Shown here: positions 1 through 7,774 of the stretch, in pieces
Layout: every line of letters begins with the position of its first letter
How positions within the stretch are numbered: the stretch's first letter is position 1
Origin: Siderastrea radians
Taxonomy: Eukaryota > Cnidaria > Anthozoa > Scleractinia > Rhizangiidae
Direction: 5' to 3'
Length of the DNA stretch: 64,000 nt
NCBI GenBank assembly: GCA_964017195.1
Contig: OZ024896.1
Coordinates: forward strand, 1,302,001-1,366,000
Notes under the pieces: model-generated
Database searches by the model: none
The model's input: only the letters and a program-made list of their open reading frames with translations
What the model was told of the DNA's origin: nothing
Made by a program: the position numbers and the translations under genes

Positions 1-222
1 TTGGTGACTGAATAAGAAGACTGCGAGCAGGCACTTAGTGTGTTATTGGCGCGAGTATCTTGGTGGCGAAAGCCGGCGAGAAGAATGGGGCGAGGAAAAT
101 GATGTAAATACCCCCAGCAGACAGCTGTAACCGCTATATTCAAAATTGCAGCACTTCAGTTTCAACCTAATCATGTCACTGTCAAGCTCAAACCAGCTTC
201 GTTATTACTTTACAAAGAACAA
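1..222. other. Unassigned flank
   Basis: I see no gene, RNA or repeat boundary that I can support in this stretch. Confidence 0.4.
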
Positions 223-652
223 ATAAATAAATGGAAAGAAGATCCTCGCAGTTATTAACGCACTTATACAGTTGCGAAAAGAAAGCCTGAAAAAATCAGG
301 CTTGCCGGGATACGAACCCTGACCTCTGCGATACCGGTGCAGCGCTCTAACCAATTGAGCTAACAAGCCAACTGGGAGCTGGTCATTAAATTGGTTCGTA
401 ACATACCCGGGAAAGATGAAGATGAAATTATGAATATATGAAATTCATATATTTGAACTGGGGAATGAAGAAATAAATGTAAAGAAGATCCTCGCAGTTA
501 TTAACGCAACTTATGCAGTTGCGAAAAGAAAGCCTGAAAAAATCAGGCTTTCTTTTCGCAACTGCATAAGTTGCGTTAATAACTGCGAGGATCTTCTTTA
601 CATTTATTTCTTCATTCCGCAGTTCAAATATATGAATTTCATATATTCATAA
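223..652. repeat. tRNA-derived SINE cluster with head-to-head copies
   Basis: A module containing GAAGATCCTCGCAGTTATTA and GAAAGCCTGAAAAAATCAGG occurs in direct orientation at about 223-303 and 469-550, then inverted from about 545 to 652. A tRNA-like head (299-369) sits between the first two copies. The region 429-652 is a nearly perfect palindrome. The unit resembles a tRNA-related short repeat I associate with coral genomes. A rearranged piece recurs at 27638-27800. Confidence 0.7.
299..369 (-). tRNA. tRNA-Thr-like SINE head (probably a tRNA relic)
   Basis: On the minus strand the ends GGCTTGT and GCAAGCC form an acceptor stem. A D-arm (GCTC/GAGC), an anticodon stem CTGCA/CGCAG with one mismatch, and a T-arm with GGGTTCG can be drawn. 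The loop reads CCGGTAT, giving anticodon GGT (Thr), but position 33 is C rather than the near-invariant U, and the T-stem has a mismatch. It is embedded in a dispersed repeat, so a SINE promoter head is more likely than a working tRNA gene. Confidence 0.5.
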
Positions 653-1539
653 CTTCAAAGAACAAATAGTCAGTATTTGCAATCTTCGTTACTCTTGTTG
701 AAGCAGTTTTTGTTGATAACAAAAACGGAAATTTTCTCACTTGACATGGTGAAGGGAGAGTCGCTATGCTGAGGGGTTTGATAAACTGAGAGATGGAGAC
801 AACTGTTAATTCAATGCAATGGGACGTACGATTTTAGAGAAATTAATTTTGCTCGAAAATGCAGAAGAAAGAACCAAACGTTTCTAAGACAACTTAACTG
901 CTCTATAATTAACAGTACATCATAAATCCTCTCCAGGCATACCGAGTGGCGTGCAGGGCTTCCGAGCGACATTAAGCAGGATATAAACTTGAAAACTGCC
1001 GGAGTTGAAAAGGTAAATTGGACCACCGTAATGAAATTCAAAAGCTGATGTTTCGAATTTTAGGCCTTCATCACAGCCAAACCGCTTGCTCTGAAGGTTA
1101 GCGTTTGAATTTCTTTTAGGTAGCCAATTGTACCTTATCAACCCAGTTGATTAATTCAATTGCTGGTTTGTTTCACTTTCACGACCCCACCCACCACCGC
1201 TTCTTCACAAACTGGCCCCTTTATTCATTTGAGCTATAACAAAAATAAAATACATGAAGAGAAAATAAAATAAATGTGGCGTCGCCTAATACCGCACCAT
1301 GGTTATTTATTTGTTTATTTTATTACGTTCGCCTAGTTTACATGAAGATCCTGACTGAACAGAAATAGTTTTGCGTCAACCAAGTACTTGTATTGATCGG
1401 ATGTTTCGATGAGTCATAACAAACTCAAGGTCATTCAAGTTTCAAGTATTTGGTCAATTATGTAATTGGGAACGAACACACGATTTTCTCACGCTGCGTT
1501 TAGGATCTTTTAAAATATCTCCAGTCAGTCTTTTTCACT
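653..1539. other. Intergenic DNA with a Penelope-end-like fragment
   Basis: No gene is recognised. Around 1008-1065 on the plus strand, a sequence related to GGTAAATTGG-CCACCGTAA followed by AAGCTGATGTTTCGA matches the ends of the Penelope-like repeat seen at 22.1, 34.6 and 59.9 kb. The short ORFs here overlap one another and have no recognised domain. Confidence 0.4.
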
Positions 1540-1900
1540 GCCGCAGTTGTTGTTGTTTTCGTTGCTGTTTTTTAATTGTTTTCGTTGCTTTTGTTGTCAT
1601 TATTGTTGTTGTTTTCGTTGCTTTTGTTGTCATTATTGTTGTTGTTTTCGTTGTTGTCAGTTGTCGTTGTTGTTACTGTCATAATTGTCGCTGTTGTCAT
1701 TGGTGTTACGGTGGTAATGTTGCTGCTATTACCAGTAACATTATTGTTGCTGTTGGTGGTGTCATTGTTGTCCTCAGTGTATTGCTGTCTCTCTCATTGT
1801 TTTCGTTGTTGTTGTCATTGTTGCTGTTTTTGCTGTTGTTACTGTCATCATTGTTGTCGCTATTGCTGGTGCTGTTGTCTGACTTGCCTTGTTTAATCTC
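1540..1900. repeat. GTT/TGT-rich low-complexity tract
   Basis: Imperfect repeats of GTTGTT, TTTTCGTTG and TTGTCATTG run for about 360 bases. The leucine- and cysteine-rich ORFs that span it are by-products of the triplet repeat and are not called as genes. Confidence 0.85.
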
Positions 1901-1933
1901 CTGGCCTTCTTCTTCTTGCTGTCCTATCTCATG

Positions 1934-2392
1934 CTACACCAGAACCTTCAATGTTCCAAAAACTTGCATTTCAATTTGATTAGCTTGCACACCGTTTTTT
2001 CTTAAAGGTATTTCAATAAACGCTACACGAAAGTCTCTTACTCTAACACAATAAATCACTGGGTTAACAAGCGAGTTGCGAGGTAACAAAAATATCGCTA
2101 TAAAGAAAGCAATGTAAGCTGCATTGAAGTGATCACGATTTTTACTATCAATATTCGGACAATCAGTATAGGCGAGTAAGTCAAGACCAAGATAAAAAGT
2201 AGAATAGTTGTTAATTTAAAAGCCTTTTCATCCTTTAAGAACATGTTTCCGCTTTGATTCAGCTGAGACTTGCTGGGCAGAAATTTCTTTTTCGTGGCGA
2301 CGAATCTCGATGTAAAGCACGACTTGACAGAGGATAATAATTGCCACGCAAACGCACACTAAAATATTGCTTATAGTTAATAAGTGAATATC
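1934..2392 (-). pseudogene. Rhodopsin-family GPCR pseudogene, 3' half (TM5-TM7)
   Basis: On the minus strand the translation gives a TM5-like segment ending QVVLYIEI, then a basic loop (RRHEKEISAQQVSAESKRK) typical of intracellular loop 3. A broken TM6 follows, with two in-frame stops just after HVLKG. Then comes TM7 with NPVIY, the class A NPxxY motif, and a short tail ending at a TAG at 1934-1936. TM1-TM4 of what looks like the same receptor lies at 8015-8482 on the same strand, in the order expected if later insertions split one gene. The ligand class cannot be assigned. The stops make it non-functional. Confidence 0.75.
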
Positions 2393-2395
2393 ATT

Positions 2396-2556
2396 TTATT
2401 ATCCAACTGTATTAGTTATTGTGCAGAAAGCGCGCGAATCCCACGATATTGTACAGTTGGTTATTGTACAGTACCGTGCGCGTGCTCATCCTGTTACACT
2501 TCTAGATTGCTTTCAAGTTACCGAAAAAGTTGAAAAAAGTTAAGTTGGATAATAAA
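2396..2556. mobile_element. Short MITE inserted between GPCR TM4 and TM5
   Basis: TTATTATCCAACT at the left end and AGTTGGATAATAA at the right end form terminal inverted repeats about 130 bp apart. It lies immediately upstream (on the minus strand) of the TM5 segment. No coding capacity. Confidence 0.6.
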
Positions 2557-2562
2557 TCTCTT

Positions 2563-2678
2563 ATTAGATGTTTCGGTGTGAAGAAGTATCGCCGTATATT
2601 TTTTACTCGTTGGGCTCGTCAAAATACAGCACAACTCGTAAAAATATACGGCGCTACTTTACACAGAAACATCTAATT
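2563..2678. repeat. Hairpin-forming MITE
   Basis: The arms ATTAGATGTTTC...CGCCGTATATTTTT and its reverse complement fold into a hairpin of about 45 bp arms with a ~25-nt loop. It directly follows the MITE at 2396-2556, part of a run of insertions between the GPCR halves. Confidence 0.65.
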
Positions 2679-2814
2679 CTAATAAGCTTCAGTAGAAATC
2701 TACTAGCGTTCTATCACTAATGCTGTTCTCTGATTGGCTACGCTACTTACTATCTATTCTGTTGTAGATAGCTAGTAGAGTGTTTTCCGCGCGCGGTGTG
2801 ACCTATTTATATCT

Positions 2815-2820
2815 ATTTTC
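2815..2820. repeat. Target site duplication, left copy (ATTTTC)
   Basis: ATTTTC immediately precedes the left terminus AGAGTATATG. The identical hexamer follows the right terminus at 7852-7857. Confidence 0.8.
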
Positions 2821-2897
2821 AGAGTATATGTGCGCCCAATTCTCCAAATTTTATGCATGAATTTGAAATGAGGTTGGAGAGGTTTTAATGAGATGCA

Positions 2898-3240
2898 AAC
2901 CCTAAGCGGCCATGTTGGATTTCTAACCCTTAGTCGGGAAGTGAGTGGTAACCCTAAGCGGCCATTTTGTTTTTTTTAACCCTAAGTTTTGTTTTGAACC
3001 CTAAGCGGCCATTTTCTTTTTCGGGAAGGTTTCTTCTCCGAAGCGGCCATCTTGTTTCTCGAGCCCTAACCCTAATGTATTCTAACCCTAAGCGGCCATG
3101 TTGGATTTCTTACGAAGCGAAGCTTCTAACCCTAAGCCGCCATTTTGTTTTTAAGCCGCCATCTTGGATTGGAAGCGAAGCTTCGAGGGGAAGGTTTCTT
3201 CTCCGAAGCGGCCATTTTGTTTTTACTCGAAGGTTTTGAA
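2898..3240. repeat. CCCTAAGCGGCCAT-type interspersed repeats (left arm)
   Basis: The motif AACCCTAAGCGGCCAT, often followed by TTTGTTTT or GTTGGATTTC, recurs about six times with variants, alternating with GAAGGTTTCTTCTCCGAAGC. CCCTAA matches the animal telomere-repeat hexamer, but it is interspersed here and not a pure tandem array. The same block is mirrored at about 7432-7774. Confidence 0.75.
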
Positions 3241-3306
3241 GCGGACATGTTTGTTTTTCTTCTTACGAAGCTTCTAATTCTCTTACTAGAAAAAAAAAAG
3301 AAATGC

Positions 3307-3394
3307 GTCAACCGGGATTCGAACCTGGCAAATTTAGAAGAAGATGAGAATTAGAAACCTGATACTTACCTGACTGCGCCAAGCCCGGGCTGAC
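3307..3394 (-). ncRNA. tRNA-like sequence in left arm
   Basis: On the minus strand GTCAGCC and GGTTGAC pair as a 7-bp acceptor stem (one G-T). The 3' part reads CCAGGTTCGAATCCCGG, a recognisable T-arm/B-box with one mismatch. The 5' part, TTGGCGCAGTCAGG, resembles an A-box/D-loop. No convincing anticodon stem can be drawn. The middle instead contains CAG/GTAAGTAT and a pyrimidine-rich stretch ending TTTGCCAG, a splice-site-like pair. A tRNA relic or an RNA polymerase III promoter remnant are both possible. Confidence 0.45.
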
Positions 3395-3640
3395 TGAGTC
3401 ATGAGTTGAATAAGTTTTAGTAAATGGTTCAGATGCTATGTATTACTCGCTTGTAAAACAAACTCTTACAAGGTCATAAACCTTTGTCTTACGGATATCA
3501 TTAGCCACCCAACCAGTTTACGGCCGCTCGCGTCGGGGCTTAACTTACGGATACCAATCAGACTTACAAATTTTTATCATCAAACTATATGATACCGATC
3601 AGACTTAGAAATTTTTTTATCATCAATCTCTAAACCTCCT

Positions 3641-3772
3641 CCTCCTCAACATAGTTGTCAAAACGAATTCACTCCTCCTCAACATAGTTATCAAAACGAA
3701 TTCACTCCTCCTCAACATAGTTATCAAAACGAATTCACTCCTCCTCAACATAGTTATCAAAACGAATTCCCT
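3641..3772. repeat. 33-bp direct repeats, left arm (4 copies)
   Basis: Four tandem 33-bp units beginning CCTCCTCAACATAGTT and ending AACGAATTCACT, nearly identical, plus a partial fifth. Each unit contains an EcoRI-type GAATTC. They lie downstream of the zinc-finger gene and are mirrored at 6900-7031. Read from the gene side, every unit contains an in-frame stop, so they are non-coding. Confidence 0.9.
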
Positions 3773-3846
3773 CCTCCTCAATTTCTACCATATATTTGGT
3801 ATGTAGACCCTGAGGAAAAAACAAACTTCAAATAGGTTACACAAGT

Positions 3847-3852
3847 TTTATT
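3847..3852 (-). terminator. Poly(A) signal of left zinc-finger gene
   Basis: AATAAA on the minus strand, about 40 nt beyond the stop codon. The same spacing is seen in the right arm. Confidence 0.6.
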
Positions 3853-3890
3853 CGACAAGGAACGAAACAGATCGATTGTACTAGTAGGTT

Positions 3891-4808
3891 CTACAAAGGT
3901 TGTGTGAAACTGGGTGGTATACCAAACGGGTCGTATCGAGGACGCTCATTACCCTCTTCCGGACTGTGCTCGTCAGGACTTTCGTCGGGACTTTCGTCCT
4001 CGTCTTCATCCTCTTCATCGTCTGCATCCATATCGTCTTCATCGGGACTTTCGTCTTCGTCCTCTTCGTCGTCTTCATCCATATCCTCTTCGTCTGTGTC
4101 GGGTTCTTCCATGGGTTGGAAGACCCGATTCAACAGATACTTGCGCTGGTTCACAGCAGCTTCCACGGCTTCATTGAAATCCATATCTTCCTCTTCTTGG
4201 AATTTCTTACGGGTTTCTAGAATAGCTTTGTGAATAGGGTCCTCGCGTAACACGTGAACCCATTTCAAGTGGTCAATGTAGACTTGTCTCAGCGCTTTTT
4301 GCAACTCAGGTAGCATTTGATTGTAGGCTCGAATTTGAGCCAACTTCTTACCATTACCGGCTTTTCGTAGGGTTTTCATCACATGGTTAAAGTCTTTGAG
4401 TTTGAGGGCTTTGACCCTATCCCTAAACGCGTCCCAGGGGTCCATATCTGAGACTTCATATTCCATCTTGACGGGGGATGTAGGTGATTCGGGGAATACA
4501 TCCAGTGGTTTCAGACTATCGGGGGACATGGGGTCACCGAACGCGTCAAACATAAATTTTCGTCCCGTTTTTGGATCAATGTGTACTTTAGGACTCTCTA
4601 GATCCTTTGGTTCAACTGATTCCGTTGTTTCTGTCGGACTAGGTGGTTCAACTGTTTCTACCGGACTGGTTGGTGAAATGGGTCCTAAAAGTGGACTCGT
4701 CGGTTCTGTTTGTTCACCTATGGAGTTCAAATGCTTGTTTTCGTGACGCTTTCGATTATCCGATCGAGTAAATTGTTTCAGACAGTAACGACACGTCAGG
4801 TCAAGCAT
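3891..4808 (-). CDS. C2H2 zinc-finger protein with acidic tail (left copy, ~305 aa)
   Basis: One uninterrupted ORF. Close to the N-terminus is a single C2H2 finger (CRYC, twelve residues, then HENKH). A Pro/Ser/Thr-rich stretch with many SP and TSP sites follows, then a central region predicted helical (around WDAFRDRVKALKLKDF and WVHVLREDPIHKAI). The tail is very acidic Asp/Glu-rich with DESPDE repeats and ends DPFGIPPSFTQPL. It differs from the right-arm copy by the first few residues, a three-residue deletion (TEP) and two substitutions (S for P after HLN, A for T after WD). The first ATG is at 4808, created by spacer sequence just outside the repeat arm. The role is unknown; DNA or RNA binding is inferred from the finger alone. 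Confidence 0.8.
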   Translation of the reverse strand: MLDLTCRYCLKQFTRSDNRKRHENKHLNSIGEQTEPTSPLLGPISPTSPVETVEPPSPTETTESVEPKDLESPKVHIDPKTGRKFMFDAFGDPMSPDSLKPLDVFPESPTSPVKMEYEVSDMDPWDAFRDRVKALKLKDFNHVMKTLRKAGNGKKLAQIRAYNQMLPELQKALRQVYIDHLKWVHVLREDPIHKAILETRKKFQEEEDMDFNEAVEAAVNQRKYLLNRVFQPMEEPDTDEEDMDEDDEEDEDESPDEDDMDADDEEDEDEDESPDESPDEHSPEEGNERPRYDPFGIPPSFTQPL

Positions 4809-5267
4809 CAACCGTATATTGTTAGAGAATTAGGTCTTTACAGTTTACAACACGGTAGTTTCAACTGGTTTTTCGAAAACAAACTACCTTACCTCTCGTT
4901 GGAAAAGCGAGATCGTAAAACAGTCAACTATGTCTACCATCATATTCACGGCTTACGATTTGAATCAAGCAAGCAAGAAAAAGCCTTACCTCAACCTATG
5001 GTCAAACCCATCATGGAGTCAGCCTATCTACGATCCAGAACACAACAACATACCACGGTCGCTTACAAGGGAGGATGTTTGGAAAAGAATCTACTCAACG
5101 AGCTACAGATTCCTTGTGTGAATTTAGAAGACTTTGGTTGTCCGAAAGTAGAGAAACTCATGGGGATGGATGAAGGATTCACCTGTGGTCGTCACAAGAA
5201 ACCCACTCACCACTGTCCCAAACAAGAAACCTATTTGTTTTATCGATGGATGCAGTCTCAACTTTGA
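4797..5267 (+). CDS. Nuclease-like conserved ORF in element centre (5'-truncated)
   Basis: The ORF is open upstream into the left arm (from about 4710), but only residues from 4797 on are unique sequence. Conserved-looking blocks in order: RELGLYSL; a block with KRDRKTVNYVYHHIHGLRF; AYKGGCLEKNLLNEL; VNLEDFGCPK; a Cys/His region CGRHKKPTHHCPKQETYLF. I recognise these blocks from uncharacterised transposon-linked proteins of arthropods and cnidarians. Their spacing (an acidic residue near the N-terminus, K-G-x2-E, N-L-E-D, then H-C-x2-x-E) resembles a degraded DEDDh/RNase H-like exonuclease fold. That fold is inference. The missing upstream start and short length suggest a truncated gene. Confidence 0.5.
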   Translation, partial: QVKHQPYIVRELGLYSLQHGSFNWFFENKLPYLSLEKRDRKTVNYVYHHIHGLRFESSKQEKALPQPMVKPIMESAYLRSRTQQHTTVAYKGGCLEKNLLNELQIPCVNLEDFGCPKVEKLMGMDEGFTCGRHKKPTHHCPKQETYLFYRWMQSQL

Positions 5268-5513
5268 AACCTTTTTTCTCAGCAAAGAATTTGTGTGGGA
5301 TTACAAACCAACGGTTCTATTAGGAACCACCAATTTTTTACTAGAAGCTTTTGACCAACAAAGTAAATGAACCATGCAGCGTTAAGTATTAGCGCTTTTA
5401 GAAGCTTTTAGAAGTTCGTTGAAATGATTACCAAGTAAATATGGCTACTAGGTTTCCAGAAAAAGAGGAGGGACTGGGTCTAGCTTGGGTCATGCATGCG
5501 TTACAAAATTGAC

Positions 5514-5520
5514 TATAAAG
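5514..5520 (+). promoter_or_regulatory. TATA box for the small zinc-finger gene
   Basis: TATAAAG lies about 55-60 nt upstream of the ATG at 5575, in otherwise non-coding spacer. Placement fits a compact virus-like promoter. Confidence 0.45.
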
Positions 5521-5574
5521 GGGTCATTCTAGACACTAAAATACCATTCGGAGTCAACACTTGATGGAGCAAAC

Positions 5575-5796
5575 ATGTCTTATCTATGTCAATATTGCGA
5601 CAAACCCCTTAACAACAATCGGAATCGAAATCGTCATGAAAAACATTACTGTTGGAAACATAAGCTAAAGGTTTTAAAACCAAAGGATGACATACATCAG
5701 GCTTTGGAAAAAATTCAAAAAGCGCTTCAAGAGGTACTAGCGGACTTATCACAGTCTGATGTAGCCTCGACCTCATGTTGTGAGCAATGTATATAA
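5575..5796 (+). CDS. Small C2H2-like zinc-finger protein (73 aa)
   Basis: The N-terminus has CQYC, twelve residues, then HEKH. This is a C2H2-type finger with a shorter His-His spacing (two residues) than the 307-residue protein (three). The rest is a predicted amphipathic helix (KDDIHQALEKIQKALQEVL) and a short Cys-containing tail. It is a single-copy gene in the spacer, co-oriented with the right-arm zinc-finger gene about 60 bp downstream. Its last codons overlap a TATATAAG motif that probably drives that gene. Unknown function; the finger suggests nucleic acid binding. Confidence 0.6.
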   Translation: MSYLCQYCDKPLNNNRNRNRHEKHYCWKHKLKVLKPKDDIHQALEKIQKALQEVLADLSQSDVASTSCCEQCI

Positions 5797-5797
5797 G
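5790..5797 (+). promoter_or_regulatory. TATA box for the right-arm zinc-finger gene
   Basis: TATATAAG overlaps the 3' end of the 73-codon ORF and lies about 60 nt before the ATG at 5858. An upstream ATG at 5850 opens a three-codon ORF (ATG TCT CGA TGA) whose stop overlaps the main start. Confidence 0.45.
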
Positions 5798-5857
5798 TCG
5801 CAATTCTGATCATTTTAGATCATTTTTGTTCAATCATCAAACCGTGCAGATGTCTCG

Positions 5858-6781
5858 ATGAGTACGACGTGTCGTTACTGTCTGAAACAATTTACTCGAT
5901 CGGATAATCGAAAGCGTCACGAAAACAAGCATTTGAACCCCATAGGTGAACAAACAGAACCGACGAGTCCACTTTTAGGACCCATTTCACCCACTGAACC
6001 AACCAGTCCGGTAGAAACAGTTGAACCACCTAGTCCGACAGAAACAACGGAATCAGTTGAACCAAAGGATCTAGAGAGTCCTAAAGTACACATTGATCCA
6101 AAAACGGGACGAAAATTTATGTTTGACGCGTTCGGTGACCCCATGTCCCCCGATAGTCTGAAACCACTGGATGTATTCCCCGAATCACCTACATCCCCCG
6201 TCAAGATGGAATATGAAGTCTCAGATATGGACCCCTGGGACACGTTTAGGGATAGGGTCAAAGCCCTCAAACTCAAAGACTTTAACCATGTGATGAAAAC
6301 CCTACGAAAAGCCGGTAATGGTAAGAAGTTGGCTCAAATTCGAGCCTACAATCAAATGCTACCTGAGTTGCAAAAAGCGCTGAGACAAGTCTACATTGAC
6401 CACTTGAAATGGGTTCACGTGTTACGCGAGGACCCTATTCACAAAGCTATTCTAGAAACCCGTAAGAAATTCCAAGAAGAGGAAGATATGGATTTCAATG
6501 AAGCCGTGGAAGCTGCTGTGAACCAGCGCAAGTATCTGTTGAATCGGGTCTTCCAACCCATGGAAGAACCCGACACAGACGAAGAGGATATGGATGAAGA
6601 CGACGAAGAGGACGAAGACGAAAGTCCCGATGAAGACGATATGGATGCAGACGATGAAGAGGATGAAGACGAGGACGAAAGTCCCGACGAAAGTCCTGAC
6701 GAGCACAGTCCGGAAGAGGGTAATGAGCGTCCTCGATACGACCCGTTTGGTATACCACCCAGTTTCACACAACCTTTGTAG
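5858..6781 (+). CDS. C2H2 zinc-finger protein with acidic tail (right copy, 307 aa)
   Basis: Intact mirror copy of the left-arm gene and the better candidate for the ancestral version, because it has a TATA motif upstream. Finger at residues 5-25 (CRYC...HENKH); Pro/Ser/Thr-Pro-rich segment about 30-110; helical central region about 115-245 containing IHKAILETRKKFQEEEDMDF; Asp/Glu tail about 250-300 with repeated DESPDE; C-terminus DPFGIPPSFTQPL. Start chosen at 5858 because repeat homology begins two codons later and the TATA box is 61 nt upstream. No intron. AATAAA is at 6820. Preservation of both frames implies recent insertion, gene conversion between arms, or selection. Confidence 0.8.
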   Translation: MSTTCRYCLKQFTRSDNRKRHENKHLNPIGEQTEPTSPLLGPISPTEPTSPVETVEPPSPTETTESVEPKDLESPKVHIDPKTGRKFMFDAFGDPMSPDSLKPLDVFPESPTSPVKMEYEVSDMDPWDTFRDRVKALKLKDFNHVMKTLRKAGNGKKLAQIRAYNQMLPELQKALRQVYIDHLKWVHVLREDPIHKAILETRKKFQEEEDMDFNEAVEAAVNQRKYLLNRVFQPMEEPDTDEEDMDEDDEEDEDESPDEDDMDADDEEDEDEDESPDESPDEHSPEEGNERPRYDPFGIPPSFTQPL

Positions 6782-6819
6782 AACCTACTAGTACAATCGA
6801 TCTGTTCCGTTCCTTGTCG

Positions 6820-6825
6820 AATAAA
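6820..6825 (+). terminator. Poly(A) signal of right zinc-finger gene
   Basis: AATAAA about 40 nt after the stop codon, mirrored in the left arm. Confidence 0.6.
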
Positions 6826-6899
6826 ACTTGTGTAACCTATTTGAAGTTTGTTTTTTCCTCAGGGTCTACATACCAAATATATGGTAGAAATTGAGGAGG

Positions 6900-7031
6900 A
6901 GGGAATTCGTTTTGATAACTATGTTGAGGAGGAGTGAATTCGTTTTGATAACTATGTTGAGGAGGAGTGAATTCGTTTTGATAACTATGTTGAGGAGGAG
7001 TGAATTCGTTTTGACAACTATGTTGAGGAGG
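6900..7031. repeat. 33-bp direct repeats, right arm (4 copies)
   Basis: Mirror of 3641-3772: units containing GAATTCGTTTTGATAACTAT followed by GTTGAGGAGGAG. Confidence 0.9.
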
Positions 7032-7277
7032 AGGAGGTTTAGAGATTGATGATAAAAAAATTTCTAAGTCTGATCGGTATCATATAGTTTGATGATAAAA
7101 ATTTGTAAGTCTGATTGGTATCCGTAAGTTAAGCCCCGACGCGAGCGGCCGTAAACTGGTTGGGTGGCTAATGATATCCGTAAGACAAAGGTTTATGACC
7201 TTGTAAGAGTTTGTTTTACAAGCGAGTAATACATAGCATCTGAACCATTTACTAAAACTTATTCAACTCATGACTCA

Positions 7278-7365
7278 GTCAGCCCGGGCTTGGCGCAGTC
7301 AGGTAAGTATCAGGTTTCTAATTCTCATCTTCTTCTAAATTTGCCAGGTTCGAATCCCGGTTGAC
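7278..7365 (+). ncRNA. tRNA-like sequence in right arm
   Basis: Identical mirror of 3307-3394, reading GTCAGCC at the 5' end and GGTTGAC at the 3' end, with the internal CAG/GTAAGTAT and TTTGCCAG. See the left-arm entry for the fold and doubts. Confidence 0.45.
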
Positions 7366-7431
7366 GCATTTCTTTTTTTTTTCTAGTAAGAGAATTAGAA
7401 GCTTCGTAAGAAGAAAAACAAACATGTCCGC

Positions 7432-7774
7432 TTCAAAACCTTCGAGTAAAAACAAAATGGCCGCTTCGGAGAAGAAACCTTCCCCTCGAAGCTTCGCTTC
7501 CAATCCAAGATGGCGGCTTAAAAACAAAATGGCGGCTTAGGGTTAGAAGCTTCGCTTCGTAAGAAATCCAACATGGCCGCTTAGGGTTAGAATACATTAG
7601 GGTTAGGGCTCGAGAAACAAGATGGCCGCTTCGGAGAAGAAACCTTCCCGAAAAAGAAAATGGCCGCTTAGGGTTCAAAACAAAACTTAGGGTTAAAAAA
7701 AACAAAATGGCCGCTTAGGGTTACCACTCACTTCCCGACTAAGGGTTAGAAATCCAACATGGCCGCTTAGGGTT
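7432..7774. repeat. CCCTAAGCGGCCAT-type interspersed repeats (right arm)
   Basis: Mirror of 2898-3240; here the units read ATGGCCGCTTAGGGTT. Confidence 0.75.

Larger units (their letters stand above)
2821..4798. repeat. Left arm of the long inverted repeat
   Basis: Reverse complement of 5865-7851. Outward from the centre the order is zinc-finger gene, poly(A) signal, 33-bp repeats, tRNA-like sequence, CCCTAAGCGGCCAT repeats, terminus. The homology stops just inside the zinc-finger start codons. Confidence 0.9.

Noticed and set aside
1576..1979. Leucine/cysteine/valine-rich ORFs that look like membrane proteins
   Set aside because: They are frame readings of a GTT-rich low-complexity tract; both overlapping frames are equally open.
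3307..3394. Functional tRNA gene
   Set aside because: No anticodon stem and several arm mismatches; only acceptor and T-arm are convincing.
3900..4233. Three plus-strand ORFs opposite the left zinc-finger gene (and their mirrors at 6439-6772)
   Set aside because: Antisense shadows of the Asp/Glu-rich coding region; serine-rich composition follows from the GAC/GAA codons.
5170..5370. 66-codon ORF overlapping the nuclease-like ORF
   Set aside because: Different frame over the better-supported ORF for its first half; the remainder has no recognisable feature.
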